DNA from: an uncultured Alistipes sp.
GTDB taxonomy: Bacteria; Bacteroidota; Bacteroidia; Bacteroidales; Rikenellaceae
Assembly: GCA_938014215.1 (NCBI GenBank)
Contig: CALLRW010000041.1
Coordinates: 248,001 to 312,000, forward strand
Direction: 5' to 3'
Length of the DNA stretch: 64,000 bases
Under the pieces are notes generated by a model. It saw only the letters and a program-made list of their open reading frames with translations, made no database searches and had not been told where the DNA came from. The translations under genes were made by a program, and so were the position numbers. Of this stretch, positions 15,611 to 25,158 are shown one piece after another; position 1 is the stretch's first letter, and each line of letters opens with the position of its first letter.

Positions 15611-17518
15611 CTACCCGATCCATTTTTTCAACGATTCCAGATTTTTTGCATTCTCCACGGACTTTCCTTCCGCCGAGTAAAGGAAATCGAGTCGATCCCG
15701 GAAATGAGCCTCGACTTTCGAACGCACCACCTTCATTGTGCTGTTTACCAGACCGTTCTGTTCGGTAAATGCCTCATCGACGATGGCCAGCCCGGCCGGC
15801 AGCCACCGTTCGGGGAACTCTCCGGCATAGACTCCGTCGGCCCGGTACTTGTCGATCTCGGCCTGAAGCATCCGCGCGGCCTCGCGCAGCCGCTCCTCCC
15901 CTGCCGCCTTGCGCTGATCCAATTCGCGCCGCAGCGCCTCGCCGTTCGGTACGACGATGGCACCCGTGAAGGGGCTCTGGTTGTTGTAGATGATGATCTG
16001 GTCGATGTAGGGCGACTTGTCGACGATGGCCTCCTCCATCCCCTCGGGGCTGTACTTCTCGCCGTCCGAGGCGATCAGCAGACTCTTGAACCGCCCCAGC
16101 ACATAGAGGAACTCGTCCTTCGAGACATACCCCATGTCTCCCGTGTGGAGCCAGCCGTCGCGAATGGCTTCGGCCGTCGCCTCGGGATTCTTCCAGTATC
16201 CGGCCATGACGTTCTCGCCGCGGATGATGATTTCGCCCTTTTCGCCGCGCGGGAGCTCGTGTCCCTGTTCGTCGACGATCTTCAGTTCGAGCGGTATGAG
16301 GATCTTTCCCGACGATCCGAACCGGTGCCAGTGGTACTTCGGCGAGTTGGTCGAGATGACGGGCGTAGCCTCCGAGAGGCCGTATCCCTGGAACATCGGG
16401 ATGCCGATGGCATAGAAGAAACGCTGCAGCTCGGTATCGAGCAGTGCGCCGCCTCCGACGAAGAACTTCATGCATCCGCCGAACGCCTCGCGGACCTTGC
16501 GGAAGAGGATAACGTCAAACAGCCCGACGAGCGGCCGGAGCAGACATCTCCAGCCGTGTCCCTTGCTGTAGCCGTCGCAGTTGTAGGCGTAGTCGACCTT
16601 CAGGGCCAGGCGGAAGAGCTTCTCGGTGAAGGCCCCCTTGGCGCGGATCGAACTCTCGATATTCTTGCGGAAGTTCTTGGCCAGCGTCGGTACCGACAAC
16701 AGGAAATGGGGCTGCACCTCGCGGATGTTGACCGGGATGTTCTTGAGGGTCTCCATCGGGGTTTTGCCGACCTGGACCGTAGCGACCGACGCTCCGCAGG
16801 CGATCATGATGTAGAATCCGACGACGTGGGCGAAGCAGTGGTCGAGGGGCAGGATGATGAGCGTGCGGAAATGGGACGGGATGTCGATGCGCGAGAGCGA
16901 CTGTTCAACATTGGCCGTGTAGTTGCGGTGCGTGAGGACGACGCCCTTGGGGTCGGCCGTCGTACCGGAGGTGTAGGTGATCGTAGCGTAGTCGTCGTTC
17001 TGAATGGCCTGCCCGATCCGGAGGAACTCCTCGCGGTGTTTCGAGAGGTAGTCGCGGCCGAGGCGGCGGAGGGTGCCGTAAGCGGTTTCGCCGGGTTCGA
17101 GGGGCAGGTGTCCGAAGACGATGATGTGTTCGATCTGGGGCAGTTCGGCGCGGATCCGACGGATCTTCGGCAACTGGTATTTCGACACGAAGAGGGCCTT
17201 GACCTCGGCATGGCGCAGACGGAAGAGCAGATCATTCGACTCTTCGAGCTTTACGGACAGGGGGACGCTGATCGCACCGGCGTAGAAGAGCCCCAACTCG
17301 GAGATGATCCAGGCGTTGGATCCTTCGGCCAGGATGGCGACCTTGTCCTTGGGGCGGATGCCGACCGAAGCGAGACCGGCACCGACCTCGAGGGCCATTT
17401 CGCGGGTTTCGGCGTAGGTTGTCGGTTCGAACTTGTGGTGACGTTTCTCGAGGAGGAACGTCTTTCCGCCATACTTTTCGACGGAGGCCTCGAAGAGGTC
17501 GATGATGGTTTTCTTCAT
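15611..17518 (-). CDS. Long-chain acyl-CoA synthetase (AMP-forming)
   Basis: A 635-residue protein. The adenylate-forming signature TYTSGTTADPKG lies near residue 180. The later motifs are YGLSEATPV, GDMGYVSKDEFLYVLGR and the region around SDGEKYSPEGMEE. It activates fatty acids as acyl-AMP and then acyl-CoA. The FAA1-like layout fits, with an extended C-terminus that carries a helical insert (REAARMLQAEIDKY). It starts 4 bases after the stop of lepA, so the two genes form an operon. No signal peptide, so cytosolic or peripheral membrane. Confidence 0.92.
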   Translation of the reverse strand: MKKTIIDLFEASVEKYGGKTFLLEKRHHKFEPTTYAETREMALEVGAGLASVGIRPKDKVAILAEGSNAWIISELGLFYAGAISVPLSVKLEESNDLLFRLRHAEVKALFVSKYQLPKIRRIRAELPQIEHIIVFGHLPLEPGETAYGTLRRLGRDYLSKHREEFLRIGQAIQNDDYATITYTSGTTADPKGVVLTHRNYTANVEQSLSRIDIPSHFRTLIILPLDHCFAHVVGFYIMIACGASVATVQVGKTPMETLKNIPVNIREVQPHFLLSVPTLAKNFRKNIESSIRAKGAFTEKLFRLALKVDYAYNCDGYSKGHGWRCLLRPLVGLFDVILFRKVREAFGGCMKFFVGGGALLDTELQRFFYAIGIPMFQGYGLSEATPVISTNSPKYHWHRFGSSGKILIPLELKIVDEQGHELPRGEKGEIIIRGENVMAGYWKNPEATAEAIRDGWLHTGDMGYVSKDEFLYVLGRFKSLLIASDGEKYSPEGMEEAIVDKSPYIDQIIIYNNQSPFTGAIVVPNGEALRRELDQRKAAGEERLREAARMLQAEIDKYRADGVYAGEFPERWLPAGLAIVDEAFTEQNGLVNSTMKVVRSKVEAHFRDRLDFLYSAEGKSVENAKNLESLKKWIG

Positions 17519-17522
17519 GTTC

Positions 17523-19313
17523 TCAATCCATTTTCAACACGGCGAGGAAGGCCGACTGCGGGACCTCGACATTCCCGATCTGCCGCATGCGCTTCTTGCC
17601 TTTCTTCTGTTTTTCGAGCAGTTTCCGTTTTCGGGAGATATCTCCGCCGTAGCACTTGGCGGTCACATCCTTACGCACGGCCTTGACCGTTTCGCGGGCG
17701 ATGATCTTGGCGCCGATGGCGGCCTGGATGGCGATATCGAACTGCTGACGCGGGATGAGCTCCTTGAGTTTTTCGCACATCTTGCGTCCGAAGTCGTAGG
17801 CATGATCCGTATAGGTGAGCGACGAGAGGGCGTCGACGGGTTCGCCGTTGAGCAGAATGTCGAGTTTGACGAGCTTCGAGAGCTGGAATCCGGTGCGGTG
17901 GTAGTCGAACGAGGCGTAACCCTTCGAGATGCTCTTGAGCTTGTCGTAGAAGTCGAAGACGATCTCCGAGAGGGGCATGTCGAAGTTGACCTCGACACGG
18001 TCCTGCGTAATAAAGGTCTGGTTTTTCATCACGCCTCGCTTGTCGATGCACAATTTGATGACGTTTCCGAGGAACTCCGACTTGGTGATGATCTGTGCGA
18101 GGATGTAGGGCTCCTCGATCTTGGCGATCTTCGTGATTTCGGGCAGTCCCGAGGGGTTGTGGACCTCGACGACCTCGCCCTGGGTGGTCGTCACGCGGTA
18201 GGAGACGTTCGGCACGGTGGTGATGACATCCATGTCGAATTCGCGGTAGAGCCGCTCCTGGATGATCTCCATGTGGAGCAGGCCGAGGAAGCCGCACCGG
18301 AATCCGAATCCGAGTGCGAGCGAACTTTCGGGGTCGAACGTCAGCGAGGCGTCGTTGAGCTGGAGCTTTTCGAGCGAAGCGCGCAGATCCTCATACTGGT
18401 CGGCCTCGACGGGATAGACGCCGGCGAAGACCATCGGCTTGACATCCTCGAAACCGGCGATGGCCTCATGGGCGGGATTTGCCACCGAGGTGATCGTATC
18501 GCCGACCTTGACGTCCGACGAGGTCTTGATACCCGAGCAGATGTAGCCCACGTCGCCGGCGCGGATTTCGTCGCGGGGCTGCATCTTGAGCTTCAGCACG
18601 CCGACCTCGTCGGCATCATACTCGCTGCCCGTGTTGAAGAACTTGACGTGTTCGCCCTTACGGATCGTGCCGTTGAAGACGCGGAAATAGGCGATGATGC
18701 CGCGGAAGGGGTTGAACACCGAGTCGAAGATCAGCGCCTGCAGCGGGGCGTTTTCGTCGCCCTTCGGGGCGGGGATACGCTGGACGATGGCCTCGAGGAT
18801 CTCCTCGACGCCCTGTCCGGTCTTGCCCGAGGCGAGCAGAATATCCTCCTCCTTGCAGCCGATCAGATCGATGACCTGATCCTTGACCTCGTCGATCATG
18901 GCCGACTCCATGTCGATCTTGTTCAGCACGGGGACGATCTCCAGGTCGTGAGCGACGGCCAGATAGAGGTTCGAGATGGTCTGGGCCTGAATACCCTGCG
19001 TGGCGTCGACCACGAGCAGCGCCCCTTCGCACGAGGCGATGGCGCGCGAGACCTCGTAGGAGAAGTCGACGTGGCCCGGGGTATCGATCAGGTTGAGCAC
19101 ATAGTGCTGTCCGTCGCGGGCGGTGTACTCCATCTGGATGGCGTGGCTCTTGATGGTGATACCCTTTTCGCGTTCGAGGTCCATGTCGTCGAGGACCTGG
19201 GCCTGCATTTCGCGCTGGTTCAGGGTGTTGGTCTTCTCCAGGAGGCGGTCGGCGAGGGTGGATTTACCGTGGTCGATATGGGCTATGATGCAGAAGTTGC
19301 GGATATTTTTCAT
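17523..19313 (-). CDS. lepA: Elongation factor 4 (LepA), ribosome back-translocase GTPase
   Basis: About 596 residues, the usual LepA length. The G1 motif AHIDHGKST is near the start, DTPGH (G3) and NKID (G4) follow, and the C-terminal domain YGGDISRKRKLLEKQKKGKKRM is diagnostic for EF4. The ATG at 19313 is preferred over an upstream TTG because a -7 element overlaps that codon. It is translated ahead of the acyl-CoA synthetase gene in one operon. Confidence 0.97.
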   Translation of the reverse strand: MKNIRNFCIIAHIDHGKSTLADRLLEKTNTLNQREMQAQVLDDMDLEREKGITIKSHAIQMEYTARDGQHYVLNLIDTPGHVDFSYEVSRAIASCEGALLVVDATQGIQAQTISNLYLAVAHDLEIVPVLNKIDMESAMIDEVKDQVIDLIGCKEEDILLASGKTGQGVEEILEAIVQRIPAPKGDENAPLQALIFDSVFNPFRGIIAYFRVFNGTIRKGEHVKFFNTGSEYDADEVGVLKLKMQPRDEIRAGDVGYICSGIKTSSDVKVGDTITSVANPAHEAIAGFEDVKPMVFAGVYPVEADQYEDLRASLEKLQLNDASLTFDPESSLALGFGFRCGFLGLLHMEIIQERLYREFDMDVITTVPNVSYRVTTTQGEVVEVHNPSGLPEITKIAKIEEPYILAQIITKSEFLGNVIKLCIDKRGVMKNQTFITQDRVEVNFDMPLSEIVFDFYDKLKSISKGYASFDYHRTGFQLSKLVKLDILLNGEPVDALSSLTYTDHAYDFGRKMCEKLKELIPRQQFDIAIQAAIGAKIIARETVKAVRKDVTAKCYGGDISRKRKLLEKQKKGKKRMRQIGNVEVPQSAFLAVLKMD

Positions 19314-19334
19314 AAAAACGTGTAAAATCTCACG

Positions 19335-19342
19335 CAAAGATA
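19335..19342 (-). promoter_or_regulatory. -7 element TATCTTTG for lepA
   Basis: TATCTTTG on the minus strand, 21 bases before the lepA ATG; the leader would be only about 15 bases. Confidence 0.6.
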
Positions 19343-19407
19343 CTAAATATTTTGAATTGGAAAGGGGCGGGCGGGAAAATGGATTTGTAAAAATAATTAA
19401 GAATTGC

Positions 19408-19415
19408 TACTTTTG
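19408..19415 (+). promoter_or_regulatory. -33/-7 promoter for lysA
   Basis: TACTTTTG with TTTG 20 bases upstream (19384-19387), a good match to the Bacteroidota -33/-7 pair. The leader to the ATG at 19453 is about 30 bases. Confidence 0.65.
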
Positions 19416-19452
19416 TGGGCTCAAGTACAGGTTAGTCAAGTTAGAAATTATC

Positions 19453-20616
19453 ATGTTAAGCAGACAGATCGCATCCAAACTGCGGGGTTACGAGACTCCG
19501 TTCTACCTTTATGATACGTCGTTGCTCCGGCAGACGCTCGAGAGTGTTGTCTACGAGTCGAAGAAATACGGCTACAAGGTCCACTACGCCATCAAGGCCA
19601 ACTACGACGACCATCTGCTGTCGATCATCCGCGAATACGGGCTGGGGATCGACTGCGCGAGCGGCAACGAGCTCCGCAAGGCCATCGAGGCGGGTTTCGA
19701 TCCGAAGGGGATCGTCTACGCGGGCGTCGGCAAGCGGGACAAGGAGCTCCGCTACGCCATCGAGCAGGGGATCTTGGCGATCAACTGCGAGTCGATCCAG
19801 GAGCTGGAGCTCATCGACCGCTTCTCGGCCGAGGCGGGCAAGGTGACGGAGGTGGCCCTGCGTATCAACCCCGATATCGACCCGAAGACGAACCACTGCA
19901 TCGATACGGGCCAGGCCGACAGCAAGTTCGGCATCTCGTACGAGGAGGTGCTGGCCCACGCCGACGAGATCCGCACGCTGGAGCATATCCGCATCATCGG
20001 TCTGCACCTGCACATCGGATCGCAGATCCGCGAGCTGCACGTCTTCGAGAACATGTGCAACAAGGTGAACGTTATCGTCGAAAACCTCGAGCGGCTGGGT
20101 CTCGAGCTGCGTTTCGTCGACGTGGGCGGCGGCCTGGGCGTGAACTACGACGTCCCGGAGAACGAGCCGATCCCCAATTTCGCCTCGCTCTTCTCGATTG
20201 TCCACAACCACCTGCGGGTGGGCGATCGCGAGGTTCACTTCGAGTTCGGCCGTTCGATCGTTGCCGAGTGCGGCGAGCTGATCACGACGGTGCTCTTCAA
20301 CAAGACGACGGCCACGGGCCGCAAGCTGCTGATCGTCGATGCCTCGATGACCGAGCTGATCCGCCCGGCGCTCTACGGTGCCTACCACAACATCGAGAAC
20401 ATCACGGCCGACGAGGATGCCCCGCGCGACAAATATACGGTCGTGGGTACGGCGTGCGAGTCGACGGACGTCTTCGACGAGAACGTGACGCTCCGCAAGA
20501 CGCAGCGCGGCGACCTGCTGACGATCAAGTCGGCCGGAGCCTACGGCATGTCGATGGCCTCGCGCTACAACCTGCACGACCTGCCGGGCGCCGTCTACAG
20601 CGACGAGATCCGGTAG
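19453..20616 (+). CDS. lysA: Diaminopimelate decarboxylase
   Basis: A 387-residue fold-type III PLP enzyme. HYAIKAN carries the PLP lysine, and HIGSQI, GGGLGVNYD, EFGRSI, ACESTDVFD and GAYGMSMASRYN are the expected LysA active-site blocks. It makes L-lysine from meso-diaminopimelate, the last step of lysine synthesis. The length is slightly short for the family. An in-frame open stretch upstream overlaps the lepA gene and is rejected because of the promoter at 19408. Confidence 0.93.
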   Translation: MLSRQIASKLRGYETPFYLYDTSLLRQTLESVVYESKKYGYKVHYAIKANYDDHLLSIIREYGLGIDCASGNELRKAIEAGFDPKGIVYAGVGKRDKELRYAIEQGILAINCESIQELELIDRFSAEAGKVTEVALRINPDIDPKTNHCIDTGQADSKFGISYEEVLAHADEIRTLEHIRIIGLHLHIGSQIRELHVFENMCNKVNVIVENLERLGLELRFVDVGGGLGVNYDVPENEPIPNFASLFSIVHNHLRVGDREVHFEFGRSIVAECGELITTVLFNKTTATGRKLLIVDASMTELIRPALYGAYHNIENITADEDAPRDKYTVVGTACESTDVFDENVTLRKTQRGDLLTIKSAGAYGMSMASRYNLHDLPGAVYSDEIR

Positions 20617-20642
20617 TTCGCGACACCCCACCCTGACGGCGG

Positions 20643-20664
20643 AAGGCGGCCACGAGCCGCCTTT
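20643..20664 (+). terminator. Hairpin terminator after lysA
   Basis: AAGGCGG and CCGCCTT form a 7-bp stem around a 7-base loop, followed by a short T stretch. Moderate strength. Confidence 0.5.
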
Positions 20665-20786
20665 GCTGCATTTGACGGACGGCGCAGACGGCGCCTCTCC
20701 GCCGTGCATCGGACGGAATGCGCGACGGCTGCCGGCCGTCGGGGACGAGTCCTGAAAATAATACGAATCCGGAAAAACAACAAACC

Positions 20787-21686
20787 ATGTGGTTGACATT
20801 AGCCTTTACCTCGGCCGCGCTGCTCGGCCTGTATGACGTTGCGAAGAAGAAGGCGCTGACCGGCAATGCGGTGCTGCCGGTGTTGCTGCTCAACACGCTC
20901 TTCTCGACGCTGTTTTTCGTGCCGGCCATCCTTTCGGCGGAGTTCGGACTGGGATGGTTCGACCATACGGTGCTGGCCTCCTCGCCGGGGACGGCCACGG
21001 CCCACGGGCTGGTGATCCTCAAGTCGGTGATCGTCCTCACGTCGTGGATCTTCGGCTACTTCGGCATGAAGCACCTTCCGATCACGATCGTCGGACCGAT
21101 CAATGCCACCCGCCCGGTGATGGTCCTTGTGGGGGCGTTCCTGATCTTCGGCGAACGGCTGAACGCCTACCAGTGGATCGGTGTGGCGCTGGCGCTGGTG
21201 TCGCTGTTTCTGCTGAGCCGGTCGAGCCGCCGCGAGGGGGTCGACTTCACGCACAACCTCTGGATACTCTTCATTGCGCTGGCAGCCGTGACGGGCGCCG
21301 TGAGCGGACTTTACGACAAGTATATCATGACGCGACTCGATCCGGTCTTCGTGCAGAGCTGGTACAACCTCTATCAGTTCCTGATGATGTCGGTCGTGGT
21401 GGGTATCCTGTGGTGGCCGCGCCGGCACCACACGACGCCGTTCCGCTGGAGCTGGGCCATCCCGCTGATCTCGGTCTTCCTGACGCTGGCCGACTTCGCC
21501 TACCTTTTTGCCCTGCAGGAACCCGACGCGATGATCTCGATTGTCTCGATGATCCGTCGCGGTTCGGTGGTGGTGTCGTTCCTGTGCGGAGCGATGCTGT
21601 TCCACGAACGCAACCTGCGGTCGAAGGCCGTCGACCTGGCCTTCATCCTCGTCGGCATGATCTTCCTGTGGCTGGGATCGCGCTGA
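20787..21686 (+). CDS. EamA/DMT-family transporter
   Basis: A 299-residue membrane protein with about ten hydrophobic helices in two similar halves (EamA repeat). Recognisable features are GLYDVAKKKAL at the start of the first half, PITIVGPINATRPVMVLVGA closing it, and GAVSGLYDKYIM opening the second. Drug/metabolite transporters of this type move small metabolites or amino acids across the inner membrane; the substrate is unknown. The ATG at 20787 removes 23 non-conserved residues of the longer open frame. Confidence 0.88.
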   Translation: MWLTLAFTSAALLGLYDVAKKKALTGNAVLPVLLLNTLFSTLFFVPAILSAEFGLGWFDHTVLASSPGTATAHGLVILKSVIVLTSWIFGYFGMKHLPITIVGPINATRPVMVLVGAFLIFGERLNAYQWIGVALALVSLFLLSRSSRREGVDFTHNLWILFIALAAVTGAVSGLYDKYIMTRLDPVFVQSWYNLYQFLMMSVVVGILWWPRRHHTTPFRWSWAIPLISVFLTLADFAYLFALQEPDAMISIVSMIRRGSVVVSFLCGAMLFHERNLRSKAVDLAFILVGMIFLWLGSR

Positions 21687-21715
21687 CCCCGCCCGACGAC
21701 AAATCCCGACAAACA

Positions 21716-21746
21716 GGGTCTCCGCAACGTGCCGGAGGCCCTTTTT
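21716..21746 (+). terminator. Intrinsic terminator after the EamA gene
   Basis: GGGTCTCCG and CGGAGGCCC form a 9-bp stem with one G-T pair and an 8-base loop, followed by TTTTT. Confidence 0.8.
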
Positions 21747-21846
21747 GCTTTTCCGGACAGCGCCCCTCCCCCACGCACGGAGACGAATCCGGCCCCCCGG
21801 ATGCGAAATCGCGGACGAAAAGCCGCACTTTTTCGGGAAAAATTTA

Positions 21847-21854
21847 TACTTTTG
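21847..21854 (+). promoter_or_regulatory. -7 element TACTTTTG for pheT
   Basis: TACTTTTG, 33 bases before the pheT ATG. No attenuator-like leader peptide or T-box is visible. Confidence 0.55.
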
Positions 21855-21886
21855 CATGATTATCCGCAAATTCAAAACTTTACGAT

Positions 21887-24352
21887 ATGAATATTTCGTA
21901 TAACTGGCTCAAACGCTACCTGGCGACGGATCTCCCGGCGGAGAAGATCGCCGAGGTGCTTACGGAGATCGGCCTGGAGGTCGAGGGCTTCGAGAAGATC
22001 GAGACCGTGAAGGGCGGTCTTTCGGGGGTCGTGGTCGGCGAGGTACTGACGTGCGAGGACCATCCCGATTCGGACCACCTGCACGTCACGACGGTCGACG
22101 TCGGCGAGGGTGAGCCGCTGCATATTGTCTGCGGTGCGGCGAACTGCCGGGCCGGGCTGAAGGTGCTGTGCGCCAAGATCGGGGCGGTTCTCTACCCCAA
22201 CGGCGGCGACGAGGAGTTCAAGATCAAGCGCTCGAAGATCCGCGGCGTGGAGTCGCTGGGCATGCTCTGCGCCGAGGATGAGCTGGGTATCGGCTCGTCG
22301 CACGCCGGGATCATGGAGCTTCCGGCCGATGCCCCGGTGGGCATGAGCGCCAAGGAGTACCTCCACATCGAGGACGACTACCTGATCGAGATCGGACTGA
22401 CGCCGAACCGCGTGGATGCAGCTTCGCACATCGGCGTGGCGCGTGATCTGGCGGCGTGGCTTCGCAGCCGCGGCGAGCAGGTCGAGGTGAAGTGGCCGGA
22501 CGTCTCGGCCTTTACGGTGGACAACCACGATCTGGAGGTGAAGATCCGCGTCGAGAACGAAGAGGCGGCGCCGCGCTATACGGGCGTGACGGTCACGGGC
22601 TGCAAGATCGGCCCCTCGCCCGAATGGATGCAGAACTGCCTGCGCGCGGCGGGCATCAACCCGAAGAACAATCTGGTCGACATCACGAACTTCGTCCTCT
22701 TCGAACTGGGACAGCCGCTGCACGCCTTCGATGCCGACAAGATCGAGGGACACGAGGTGGTGGTGCGCACGTGCGAGGCGGGCACGCCGTTCGTGACGCT
22801 GGACGGCGTCGAGCGCAAACTGACGGACCGCGATCTGATGATCTGCTCGGCCGAACGGCCGATGTGCCTGGCGGGTGTCTTCGGCGGTCTGGACTCGGGC
22901 ATCAGCGACACGACGACCAACGTCTTCATCGAGAGCGCCTACTTCAATCCGGTGTGGGTGCGCAAGACGGCCAAGCGTTTCGGACTGAACACCGACTCGT
23001 CGTTCCGCTTCGAGCGGGGCGTCGACCCCAACCTGCAGGTCTATGCCGCCAAGCGGGCCGCGCTGCTGATGAAGGAGCTGGCCGGCGGTACGATCTCGAG
23101 TGACATTACGGACCTCTACCCGCATTCGATTGCCGATTTCGTCTTCGACTTCTCGATCTCGCGGGCGCGGATGCTGATCGGCAAGGAGATCCCCGAGGAG
23201 ACGATCCGCACGATCCTTGCGGCGCTCGAGGTGAAGATCCTCGCCGAGAAGGGCGACGTGCTGACGGTTGCCGTACCGCCCTACCGGGTCGACGTGCAGC
23301 GGGAGGCCGACCTGGTGGAGGATATCCTGCGCATCTACGGCTATAACAACGTCGAGATCCCCTCGCGGGTGCGTTCGACGCTCTCCTACGCGCCGAAACC
23401 CGACCGCACGAAGCTGGTGAACCGGGCGGCCGACTTCCTGACCGACAACGGTTTCACGGAGATCATGTCCAACTCGCTGACGCGGGGCGCCTACTACGAG
23501 GGGCTGACCTCGTGCCCCGAGTCGCGCTGCGTGCGGATCCTGAACCCGCTGAGCGCCGACCTGAACGTCATGCGACAGACGCTGCTGTTCAACATGATGG
23601 AGGCCATCTCGCTGAACATCAACCATAAGAACGGCGACCTGGCCCTCTACGAATTCGGCAACTGCTACTTCTACGATGCCGACAAGCGCACGGAGGAGAA
23701 CCACCTGTCGGCCTACTCCGAGGAGTACCGGCTGGCCATCGCCGTGACGGGCACGACCGAGCCTCAGTCGTGGAACATCAAGCCGGAGAAGGCCTCGTTC
23801 TTCACGCTGCGGGCCGTGGCCGAGAAGCTGCTTCGCCGCTTCGGCATCGACATCTACTCGCTGCGGACGACCCCCACGGAGAGCGATCTCTTCGGCGAGG
23901 GGCTTCTGATGGAACTGAACGGCAAACGGCTGCTCGAGATCGGCACCGTTTCGCCGAAGATCCGCCGCCGGACGGATGTCAAGCAGGAGGTCTACTACCT
24001 CGAGATGAACTTCGACGCGCTGGTCAAGTCGACCAAGAAGCTGAAGATCACGGCCGAGGAGCTTTCGAAATACCCGGAGGTAAAACGCGACCTGGCGCTG
24101 CTGGTTGACCGTCAGACGACCTTTGCCACGCTGCGTGAGGTGGCCTTCTCGACGGAGCGCAAGCTGCTGAAGAGCGTCTCGCTGTTCGACGTCTACGAGG
24201 GCGACAAACTTCCCGAGGGGAAGAAGTCCTACGCCCTGAGCTTCGTGCTCGAGGACAAGAGCCGCACGCTGGACGAGAAGACCATCGAGCGTGTGATGAC
24301 GAACCTGGTCCGCCAGTTCGAGCAGCGCTGCGGCGCTACCGTGCGTGCCTGA
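21887..24352 (+). CDS. pheT: Phenylalanine-tRNA ligase beta subunit
   Basis: An 821-residue protein of the expected length. The N-terminal start MNISYNWLKRYL is typical. A tRNA-binding OB domain spans about 40-150 (VGEVLTCEDHPDSDHLHV, VCGAANCRAG). The B3/B4 editing domain, B5 domain (DVQREADLVEDILRIYGYNN) and C-terminal ferredoxin-fold anticodon-binding domain (FDVYEGDKLPEGKKSYAL) follow in order. It pairs with PheS to charge tRNA-Phe; pheS is not in this window. It is a single-gene transcript. Confidence 0.97.
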   Translation: MNISYNWLKRYLATDLPAEKIAEVLTEIGLEVEGFEKIETVKGGLSGVVVGEVLTCEDHPDSDHLHVTTVDVGEGEPLHIVCGAANCRAGLKVLCAKIGAVLYPNGGDEEFKIKRSKIRGVESLGMLCAEDELGIGSSHAGIMELPADAPVGMSAKEYLHIEDDYLIEIGLTPNRVDAASHIGVARDLAAWLRSRGEQVEVKWPDVSAFTVDNHDLEVKIRVENEEAAPRYTGVTVTGCKIGPSPEWMQNCLRAAGINPKNNLVDITNFVLFELGQPLHAFDADKIEGHEVVVRTCEAGTPFVTLDGVERKLTDRDLMICSAERPMCLAGVFGGLDSGISDTTTNVFIESAYFNPVWVRKTAKRFGLNTDSSFRFERGVDPNLQVYAAKRAALLMKELAGGTISSDITDLYPHSIADFVFDFSISRARMLIGKEIPEETIRTILAALEVKILAEKGDVLTVAVPPYRVDVQREADLVEDILRIYGYNNVEIPSRVRSTLSYAPKPDRTKLVNRAADFLTDNGFTEIMSNSLTRGAYYEGLTSCPESRCVRILNPLSADLNVMRQTLLFNMMEAISLNINHKNGDLALYEFGNCYFYDADKRTEENHLSAYSEEYRLAIAVTGTTEPQSWNIKPEKASFFTLRAVAEKLLRRFGIDIYSLRTTPTESDLFGEGLLMELNGKRLLEIGTVSPKIRRRTDVKQEVYYLEMNFDALVKSTKKLKITAEELSKYPEVKRDLALLVDRQTTFATLREVAFSTERKLLKSVSLFDVYEGDKLPEGKKSYALSFVLEDKSRTLDEKTIERVMTNLVRQFEQRCGATVRA

Positions 24353-24376
24353 TCCGCCCGCGCGATCCGAACCAAG

Positions 24377-24411
24377 AGGTGCTGTTTCCCGAGGGGACGG
24401 CACCTTTTTTT
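24377..24411 (+). terminator. Intrinsic terminator after pheT
   Basis: GGTGC and GCACC close an extended, partly G-T paired hairpin followed by seven T. Confidence 0.7.
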
Positions 24412-24495
24412 GTTTCGGCGCAAAAAAAGCTCCGGCAAGCGGTATCTTGCATTCGATTTATCGGTAATTTTACACAACCTAAAAACAGAAGAGCT

Positions 24496-25134
24496 ATGAA
24501 AACACGAAACCTGACCTGGCTTTGTGCCGGTCTGCTGGCCCTGAGCAGCTGCGCTCCGCAGGAGAATACCCAGACGGCGGAGACGACCCCGACGGCCGGG
24601 AATGCCGTCATCGAGACGATCCTTGCGCGCCGCAGCATCCGCAAGTACACGACGCAGCCCGTCGAGCGGGAGAAGCTCGAACTGATTGCCAAATGCGGCA
24701 TCAATGCTCCGAGCGGCATGAATCAGCAGCCGTGGGAGGTGCGCATCGTGGACCAGGCGGGCTATATCGACAGCCTGACGGCCCTCTACGTGAAGGCCAA
24801 CCCGAAGGCGGCCGAGGATCCCGCCTTCCGGAACATGTTCCGCAACGCTCCGGCCGTGATCTTCATTGCCTCGCCGTCGAACGGCAGCGGCCAGCTGGAC
24901 TGCGGACTGCTGGGTGAGAACATGGTGCTGGCCGCCCAGTCTCTGGGACTTGGAACGTGCTGCCTGGGCGGTCCGACCCGCTTCGTGAAGGATGCCCCCG
25001 AAGCTGCCCCCTACTTGGCGCGACTGGGCTTCTCGGAGGATTATACGCTGCTCTACGCCATCGGCGTGGGTTACCCCGACGAGTCTCCGGAGGCCAAACC
25101 GCGTGATGCCTCGAAGGTGCGCTTCGTCGACTGA
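24496..25134 (+). CDS. Nitroreductase-family lipoprotein
   Basis: A 212-residue protein. A lipobox (LLALSSC, Cys19) anchors it, and residues about 37-205 are a nitroreductase domain: ILARRSIRKY (FMN phosphate contact), INAPSGMNQQPWEVRI, then LGLGTCCLGG and AIGVGYPDE. FMN-dependent nitroreductases reduce quinones, nitro groups or flavins with NAD(P)H. Membrane anchoring outside the cytoplasm is unusual because NAD(P)H is absent there. It parallels the exported flavoproteins at 4-14 kb. A weak -7-like TAATTTTA lies at 24465-24472. Confidence 0.88.
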   Translation: MKTRNLTWLCAGLLALSSCAPQENTQTAETTPTAGNAVIETILARRSIRKYTTQPVEREKLELIAKCGINAPSGMNQQPWEVRIVDQAGYIDSLTALYVKANPKAAEDPAFRNMFRNAPAVIFIASPSNGSGQLDCGLLGENMVLAAQSLGLGTCCLGGPTRFVKDAPEAAPYLARLGFSEDYTLLYAIGVGYPDESPEAKPRDASKVRFVD

Positions 25135-25158
25135 TCCGCACGAAACCATCCGTAACCG